A DNA stretch of 64,000 bases from Euryodendron excelsum (Eukaryota > Streptophyta > Magnoliopsida > Ericales > Pentaphylacaceae). Location: the NCBI GenBank assembly GCA_033060915.1, contig CM065379.1, positions 40,251,818 to 40,315,817 on the forward strand, given 5' to 3'. Below, piece by piece: positions 57,047-64,000 of the stretch. Position 1 is the first letter of the stretch. Each line of letters starts with the position of its first letter. The notes beneath the pieces were generated by a model that saw only the letters and a list, made by a program, of their open reading frames with translations, ran no database searches and had not been told where the DNA came from. Made by a program: the position numbers and the translations under genes.

Positions 57047-59143
57047 CATTCCCAAACTTTCCAGAGTGACTCCTAGTCGAACCAGGCTAAAATTGCATGA
57101 TAGTCATTAGGACAGGCACCCAAATCTTCTGCCTTGCGTCCTAAGGGTCAAAGATCTGTTTCTTGCCGCCTTAAAAGTTTTCCTAAGAAACTAGAGCCAC
57201 TAGTAGTGGCACCAAGCCAAAAAATGGCCAGGTGCCACTAGGATTAAAAACACAATGGTGCCACTGTAACAGGCGCTAGTTTCTATTTTGTTTGTCTATA
57301 AATACAGACCCTCCCCCTACGTATTCTGGGTCTGTAAAATCACTCCAGAAACTTTGCGTCACTAAAAATAGAGCTCGAGTTCCCTCAATACCCTAATTCT
57401 CTCAAGCATTTTCAAACCTTAGCCTCTATACACTCAAATCCTAGCCTCTATACACCTTATATACTCAAATATAAGCCTCCAAGCATTCATTGAAGGTTAA
57501 GTGCTGCATCTTCAAAGTTCTCAAGGCAAAGCAAATAAAACAAACAAATCAATCAAAGCAAAGAGAATACAATGTAGGTTTTTTATTTAGTTTATGCAAT
57601 CCCTCCTATCTCTTATCTCTGCAAACCCGCTTGAGTTTTCTTCTATTTTAATCCTCATTTTCAACCCCCCTCTTTTTGCATGCTTGAAACAAGGAACTTA
57701 CCAGTTCATGCCTAGTAAGACTTGTTGAAGGTCACCGTGCTGCGGGCTTTTTTTAAGTTTGACCTAAGACGGTGTGGATTCGGCTCCTTTAATTTTGTGG
57801 TGAAGCCTAACCTTGTATGTTCAGAACCCTATTGCATTGTGGTTATGATGTTTATACATTGCATTAAAATTTATTTTTAAACTTGCATCAAAGTTCTTTC
57901 AAAACTTGCATTTAAAATCTTCTTCTTTCAAACTTGTTCTCAAAATCACACTCTTAAGATGATTCTAGCCATTATATGGTTAGAGTTGTTTTAGGAAAGT
58001 GTTACATTTAATGTGATCATTGTGGTTCATATTTCAAACCCTAGTTGTTGTCAAAAATCACAACCCTAGAATGATTCTAATCTTTTCATGGTTAGAATTG
58101 TTTTAGAAAAGTGAGATATTCAAGTGACTTGTAAAAACCCTAGGAGGCCAAACCCTAATTCAACCCTAATCCTAAAATTAGAAAGTTTCAACTCTTTCTA
58201 AAACTCGAGTCTAAAGCCAAGATGGTTTTCAAACTTTAATTCAAGTCAAGATGATATCATAGCTCAACTCAATCGTTCTAAATCTTGTTCAATTTCAAAT
58301 CAAAGTTCAAATCAAACTTTTTTTGTGTCAAATTTTTTAAAGACCCCAAAGTGTCTTTTCAAATCAAACAAGAGCCTAAAGTTTCTTTTCAAATCAAAGA
58401 AAACCTCAAAGTGTCTATTTTTAATTGGACATTGAGTCCGAAGTATAACTAACCTGATTCCCAATAAAAGAATGCGTAGACAATCCTCATGGGTGTGGTC
58501 ACAAGCTTTTTTAAGTTTTCAATTTCCATAACTTTTTTAAAACCTCAAATCCCCTTTTTAAATTTATTTTTAAAATCAAATTCTTTTCATGCACTTGCAT
58601 GTTATGCATTATATCATCCCTAAAGTGATGGCTGAAACATTTTTTTAAAATTCTTTTCAAAGTGGATATATGTGGACATTGGATAACCGGAGATTTTAAA
58701 TGAGTGAACCTAGGGTGATAAGATATGTAGGTACCGCAAGGGCGGGATAGGGTGATGATCTTTGGATATCTTCTCTATATGTAACCAACCTCCGAACCTA
58801 GAATCCCTGTTTTCAAAGACTAAAAATGGAATTATTTTAAAAAAGGGCTTAAATCTTTCCAAAAGTTGCCAAACAATCCGTTTTCTCCTCTCTTGAGGAA
58901 GTTTTTCGAAACCCTTTTCATAAATCCTAAGTTTAATCTTCAGGTTGCACTTAGTTTTAGATGACTTAACTCACCTTAACAAAGTTAGGTAGCGACTCCA
59001 AACCTTTTCCAAAAGTCCTTATTCAAATCAATTTATAATTCAAATCTAGTCGCACTCGTCCTTCTAGGAGGATGAGTTTTAATGAGAGAGTACCGTGTTT
59101 TTCTCATTTGTTTTCTCGTACGCAGAAAAATTGGGATGCAACA
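57047..59143 (+). repeat. Tat/Ogre-like 5' LTR, downstream part with promoter
   Basis: Continues the LTR interrupted at 32,761. A good TATA box, TCTATAAATACAG, lies at about 57,295-57,307, followed by a pyrimidine-rich start region, so transcription likely begins near 57,330. The rest is a long R/U5-type region with Asn/Lys-poor, AT-rich sequence and no gene. Ends ...GCAACA at 59,143. Confidence 0.7.
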
Positions 59144-59145
59144 GC

Positions 59146-59164
59146 TGGCGATTCCACTGGGGAC
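59146..59164 (+). other. primer-binding site of the Tat/Ogre-like element
   Basis: TGGCGATTCCACTGGGGAC, two bases after the LTR end. This 'TGGCGA-TCCACTGGGGAC' form is the common PBS of plant Tat/Ogre elements (tRNA-Arg type by established usage; the tRNA assignment is from memory). Confidence 0.8.
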
Positions 59165-59501
59165 ACTTTGAGGATTAGGCTATTATCATGTCTTTTCATC
59201 CTTCACTCATCTAGAATGTTCGATTAATTATCCAATTCTATCTACTTCAAATTTTTTAAAATCAAAATTTTCAAAGCTGTTTTCAAAAAATGCCATCACT
59301 TGCATTCAATTCACATTCAATCTTTTTATCTTGCATTAAGTTTGCCATCACGGTGTTGACTTTGTACATTTTCTTTTGTAGGTGGACCCTTGTTCACATT
59401 TTATTTTATATCATATTAACTGCCATACATGTCATGAATGAATAGGATGGAATGGACAAGATGGATGGGAGTTGTTGGGCCATTTCCTTCGTCTTTCAAA
59501 A

Positions 59502-59546
<45 letters not shown>

Positions 59547-60656
59547 TCGTGCACTTGCATTTGCAGTTAGAAGGGGAACGGTATATTGGTTATGAGCGGA
59601 TGTTGTGTCAATTTATTAGCCTACGGCCTCTTGATGGTTCCTCCACTCTGATCACGAATCGATAATGGCACCACTTCGAAAGTGGGTCTAGGTTTGAAGA
59701 TTTGGGAACTGAGCCTTCTTAGGAAGTATTAGTAAACTCTCAAGATCATGCTCATGTAAAAACTATGCATAGCTGAACCTCTGCTGGATTAAGCATGCAC
59801 GTCAATTTCAAACTTATGGAGGAAAGGGCGACTACTTTCCTTTCCTTTATCCTTGTCTATTCCTATTATTATAATGTTTGTACAAATGCTCATGTATTCA
59901 TGTTTACTTTATTATTGAATTCTCTCTTCTTATACTCTTGCATACATATATATGCATTTAATACTCCATTTTAAGACACGAGTTGCATTTTCATGCATAT
60001 GAGCAATCCATAGAGAGTGGCACCAAGCTCACTCTCCCTTGCATAAAACCTACCAAAGTCCTAAGGGTTCACATACAACCTTAAGAGGCATACATTTCAA
60101 GTCATTCCACAAAGAGGGGCCCTAATCCTTCTATGCTTAAGTAGATAAGGTTGCCAAGAAGACAAGGGGCAACCAAACTACGAGGTCTCTCAATGATCTG
60201 CTTAACATCAAACTCAAAGGAGGCAAATTCACAGACTTACGAGTAGTTTAGGTTTTCAAATGTAAAAGTAAATAGGAGGAAGTCCCAAGGATAATGTTTC
60301 TCCTTCCCTTATTAAAATGTACTTCGATTCTTATGTATTCAAACTCAAATGAATGAATGAATGAATGCATGTTCTCACTCGACAGTAAGGTATCTGCATA
60401 CAGGGTAGACCACTTATCTCAAAAAAGTGAGCCAAATGCATCATGTTTAGTCTCCCTCTCAAGAAGGCACACCTCTAATACATGTATCGCATAAATCTTT
60501 CTAAATACCAAGTACTAACTCTTGACTTTTGTCCTTGTTTTTCCTTTTTTTTTCTTTTTCTTTCGTAGGGATTACACCATAAAGAGACACCATTGCTCCT
60601 AAGAAAGATTCATAGCCAACTAGGGACCTGAACATCACCTGAAAAGAGCTTTTTTA
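59165..60656 (+). other. untranslated leader of the Tat/Ogre-like element
   Basis: About 1.5 kb without a gene. Contains a (CA)n microsatellite (59,505-59,543), an 'aatgaatgaatg' run near 60,350, and a T-rich run near 60,540-60,565. Long leaders are usual in this lineage. Confidence 0.65.
59505..59543. repeat. (CA)n microsatellite
   Basis: Near-perfect CA run of about 39 bp in the element leader. Confidence 0.95.
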
Positions 60657-61731
60657 ATGGCGGCCAACCTTGATGAGACCTCCTCGGTCTCATTAGAAGA
60701 AGTCAACGAGATAAGAACTTATATCGACGAAATGTTCAGGCTCGTCCAAGCCATGGCAATAAAAGATGCTTTTTCAGCCCCGTCATCATCCACGGCCTTC
60801 CCCAAAGACTCTGAAATTGCCAACCCAAAAATTGTGGTTCAATCTGACACAATAGGGAAAATCAAAGAAGACTCCAAGGGGGCCAACATTGAAGAAGAAG
60901 AAACTATACTGCTCTCACCTACCGCAAAAAGAATCTTCCCAGACTCTCTTAGCCCAAAAAATCTATGGGTTGGAAGTCTCATTGCGAAGCCTCCATGGCC
61001 ATGATACTTTTGGGCTTACCTCCTATGACGAACTGTGCAGCTTCTCGGACCATCCAAGATCGGCCAAGTTCAAAATGCCTGATTTTCAGAAGTACGATGG
61101 CATTAGCAAACGTATAGGCCACTTTTGCGTTTATGATGAGGCATTAAGTGATCACGGGAATGATCCAAAACTCCTTATGCAACTTTTTCAACATAGACTC
61201 ACTGAGTCCACCCTGTAATGGTTTGCTTGACTAGATTTAAGGAAGATCACGACTTAGATCCAATTGGTTAATGCATTCAAAGCTCAATATCGTCACAACA
61301 AAGATCGCACTTTTGACCAGTGGTCTGTCATGATAATGAGTAAGGGTGAAAAAGATAGCTTCAAAAGTTATGCCCTTAGATAGAGAGAAGCAGCAACGCA
61401 AGTCAATCCCCCTTTGGAAAAGAAGGAGTATGTGCAACTGTTTGTGTATACTTTCCAAGGCATATACTATGAAAAGCTCTGCACAAATGTAGAGAAAAGC
61501 TTCTCTGAGCTTATCATGCAAGGGGAGATAATAGAGAATGATCTCAAAATGGGAAGGATTACGGATCCCTATGCAAAAACTGGAGAAAGTTCTGCCAACA
61601 TAGCCAAAAAGGTGGCCATTGCAAGGGGAGTAATTAAGAAGGAGAGTGAGGTGTTTGCATCTTGCCCATTCAACCACCGCAATACCGTTCACTATTGTAG
61701 TCACATCCTATATTACCCATTCCCATTTTGA
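60657..61731 (+). pseudogene. Tat/Ogre-type gag, broken
   Basis: ATG at 60,657 begins MAANLDETSSVSLEEVNE, an acidic N-terminal segment. Near 60,960 the frame shifts, and the conserved gag region reads FKMPDFQKYDGISKR (about 61,071-61,115), LLMQLFQHRLTESTL, then TAA; further TGA, TAG and TAG follow within 160 bp. The region then reads KGEKDSFKSYALR, REAATQVNPPLEKKEYVQLF and FSELIMQGEIIENDLKMGRI (61,290-61,563). Word order and wording are those of the Tat/Ogre retrotransposon gag. The particle protein cannot be made from this copy. Confidence 0.88.
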
Positions 61732-62491
61732 CCATGCCTGCTCAAGCACCTAACTTTGTCCCTGCTGGGGCATAACCCAACTTCAATAGGCCAATTTGAC
61801 ACATCCGCACCTTTGATACCTTAGCCTGTATCCATACAGAAGCCTACCATAACCTTTTAAAGAACAACATATTGAAGCCCATACCGGCCCGTCCATTGCC
61901 AAGCCCTTTGCCTCCGATGTAACCACAAATCCTCTGCCGGACCACACTGTCAACTTAATACTAGAGGACATAGAAGAAGACGATGAATTGGATGAAATCG
62001 TGGTCAAATATTATGATGGGGATTGGGAAATTGATGAAGAGAGTGACTGGGAGGAGGAATTCCCACCATGCCCAATCTATCTCTATAATCCCAATGAAGT
62101 ACATAATCCTTCTGATTAGCCAGTTGAAGAGTCCGTACTTGCGGAGGGGGTCTTTGCCAAAGACATGATCGCTGATAATTGGGGTGATGAGTTTTTACAC
62201 CCTAAGTATGTCACAGTTGAACTCCATCTAGCAGAAAACCCTTGGCTCGTGGCTGAATTCGATTGTGAAGGCATAGGTTGGAGACATGAAGAGCTAAAAG
62301 TCCCATCAGAGCCATTAGAATTGGTGGGAAGCGAGCTAGCCAACCTATTTATTGAAAGAACTGATGGAGCAATAAAGGATGATAGAAGAGTCACTGGGGG
62401 CGATAACTGCACCATTATCGTCAACTCGCCCAGAGCCCTAAAAGAAGCCCATGCCTGCCTTGCTTGGTCCAAAGATCTCAATGATGGATAG
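61732..62491 (+). pseudogene. post-gag region, acidic ORF, broken, function unknown
   Basis: After gag a Pro-rich stretch remains in a broken frame (near 61,860-61,910, 'PIPARPLPSPLPP'), like the Pro-rich link to the protease in Tat/Ogre elements. A different frame is then open from about 61,880 to 62,491 with one TAG at about 62,117. It has an acidic block (EDIEEDDELDEIVV, DEESDWEEEFP) and then a mixed region (HPKYVTVELHLAENPWLV). I do not recognise protease, RT or integrase motifs in it. Confidence 0.55.
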
Positions 62492-63317
62492 AGTATCGAG
62501 GATGTGGGCATTATTCCAATGCCCAAATGAGAGGGTTCTCATCAAAGCGTACAAGACAGGCTTGTTCCCACTTACTTTCTTTCTATCCCTTTTACTTCCC
62601 GCCTTTTAATTTATGTCTGCATTTTCATTGTTATAAGAACCCTGTGCTTTTTCATTAAAATAATAAAATGATAGTTTTTCATTCGAATGTAGTTATCACA
62701 TATTCTTGTGAATGGTAAATGCTTTCAAAAAAGGAGGTGCGTTCTATCTTGTGGAAGATCTGACCTGAAGGTTGTGATAGCATGGGTTAACTACTCGCCG
62801 AATGGTCAACCTTTCAAAAAGAGGGAAGATAAGAGTGAGTGAAGAGATCACCCCAAAAGCAACACTTACATGACACCGAAGCTAAGCGATGAGTAGCCAG
62901 ACTATTAAAAGGAAGATGAGCTGTCTTTCATTTTTCTAAAAAAAAAAAAAATGTATGTTTCCTTTGCTCAACCCACTAGTGCCATGTAGAAAGGAAGAAA
63001 TTTCTTGTCAACCCCGATCCAAAACCATCCCCCCACATTGGGTAGACAGATAACTGAGGACTCGGTAAAGAATGTCATGTATCTTCCATCAACATGAAGC
63101 AACATGAAGGCACTATGGATCAAGCAATCTGGTTCAAAATAAAGAGGGGCCCTCATTTCATTTCCCATATGGTCAAAAGCAACCATTGTCAAACCTGTTG
63201 AGTTAGTTATGTTCCCTCCAAGAAAACCCCAATCTAGGGATTACCACCCATAATGGGTTAGAATGAAACACTAAGAGGAAATATATGTAAGAAAAAGGAA
63301 TAGTAGAGGTGTCCACC

Positions 63318-63348
<31 letters not shown>

Positions 63349-64000
63349 CTCCATCAGAAGATAAACAAGCAAGTCATAAAAAAGGACAACTCATTTCATG
63401 CCATCATAAAGAGCATGTAACAAAGGGAAGAAGAGAAATCTAAAGGTGATTCTAGGCAACAAGGAAGCCCAGTAGAAGCAGTAGGTTCAAGCCTTTACCT
63501 TTTTTTTTGCAAAAACCTAGAACCGTGGCCTACATTATGACCTTAATAAAGTCCTCTCCGATTGAAAAAGAGATTGCTTGATCCAAATGAGCTAGACATA
63601 TTGCCAAGGCTAAGGAAGGATACTAGGGGACAAAACTCTGCCGGAAGACCAACTAAGAATGGTGTAGATCTAAACCTTATTGAAAGAAACATAAAATTCA
63701 AGCCTACATATCTCATTGAATGTCAAAACCTTATAACTTAGCCTACATTATGGTCCTAAAGCAAAGCCTCCTCAAATTGAAAGATTGGTTGGTTATCGCT
63801 CTACCGAAATTTATATGAGCTGTTGCCTAAGTCTCGAGGGTTGAGAATTCAAGCCAAATAACCCTAGACACTAACCCAAGTAGAGATTTGAAGTCTATCA
63901 GAAGAATAAGAAATGTACGAAATGCTATCGTTATTCAATCAAGGTAAGGTTAAGCCAAAGGAGAGGCCAAACCCTTAGAAAAAAAGGAGTTGCCATTGCG
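62492..64000 (+). other. non-coding 3' part of the Tat/Ogre-like element within the window
   Basis: No pol domain found on either strand. Two related segments, about 63,481-63,590 and 63,691-63,805, share 'agcctacattatg-cct-aaa' and 'tcctc-c-attgaaa' words, about 213 bp apart. Poly-A tracts lie at 62,937-62,951 and 63,318-63,346. The minus-strand frame at 62,968-63,192 is not recognised as a gene. The sequence reads like the long spacer usually found near the 3' end of such elements. Confidence 0.5.
63318..63346. repeat. poly-A tract
   Basis: 29 consecutive A in non-coding DNA. Confidence 0.95.

Larger units (their letters stand above)
25635..64000 (+). mobile_element. Tat/Ogre-like Ty3/gypsy element, base of the nest (partial)
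   Basis: Its 5' LTR is read as three pieces: 25,635-25,640 (TGTAAG), 31,540-32,761 and 57,047-59,143. The pieces are separated by two inserted elements, each marked by a target-site duplication (GTAAG and CGGAC). The assembled LTR is about 3.3 kb, with TGT and ACA ends. A PBS, an untranslated leader, a broken Tat-type gag and a further broken ORF follow. The 3' LTR lies beyond the window. No reverse transcriptase, RNase H or integrase motif was found up to 64,000. The first six bases of the LTR are inferred from the join and are not independently provable here. Confidence 0.7.

Noticed and set aside
62116..62526. 136-codon minus-strand ORF
   Set aside because: Antisense to the acidic post-gag frame, Ser-rich, no domain; the element is transcribed on plus.

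Overview
This is nuclear DNA of a flowering plant, probably a dicot. The window is AT-rich, contains long (GA/CT)n microsatellites, and has one multi-exon gene with plant-style splice sites set in large Ty3/gypsy LTR retrotransposons of the Athila and Tat/Ogre type. The sequence alone does not fix the species. No bacterial operons, CRISPR arrays, rRNA or tRNA genes were seen.

Layout. 1-13.6 kb is mostly non-coding: microsatellites, a decayed L1-type LINE (5.17-6.65 kb) flanked by an old direct duplication, a candidate foldback/TIR transposon (9.1-10.8 kb), a GC-richer block that looks organellar (11.3-11.8 kb), and a small MITE-like element between direct repeats (12.7-13.2 kb). 13.8-25.0 kb holds the only convincing host gene, a divergent mitochondrial-type MscS-like mechanosensitive channel (MSL1-like). 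Its six coding exons join in frame to a 480-residue protein. It has a 5'-UTR intron, a probable GC-AG intron, and a possible alternative Gly-rich last exon.

From about 25.6 kb to the right edge the window is one nested stack of four retrotransposons. (1) The base is a Tat/Ogre-like element on + whose long 5' LTR starts near 25,635 and ends at 59,143; a PBS, a broken gag and a further broken ORF follow, and the element runs off the window. (2) A non-autonomous element on - (25,641-31,534) lies 6 bp inside that LTR. It has LTRs of 2.0-2.4 kb carrying 42-bp and 71-bp tandem arrays, a tRNA-iMet PBS and only the start of a gag. (3) A large Athila-type element on + (32,762-57,041, TSD CGGAC) lies further inside the same LTR. 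It has gag-pol and two head-to-tail ORF2-type genes, all with stops. (4) A second Athila-type element on - (40,158-50,528, TSD AAGAT) is inserted just after the integrase of the third; it has gag-pol remnants and no ORF2.

All transposon genes here carry stops or frameshifts, so none looks autonomous. The channel gene is the only intact host gene I can support. Exon limits and element ends were read by eye; LTR divergence and homology searches were not computed.
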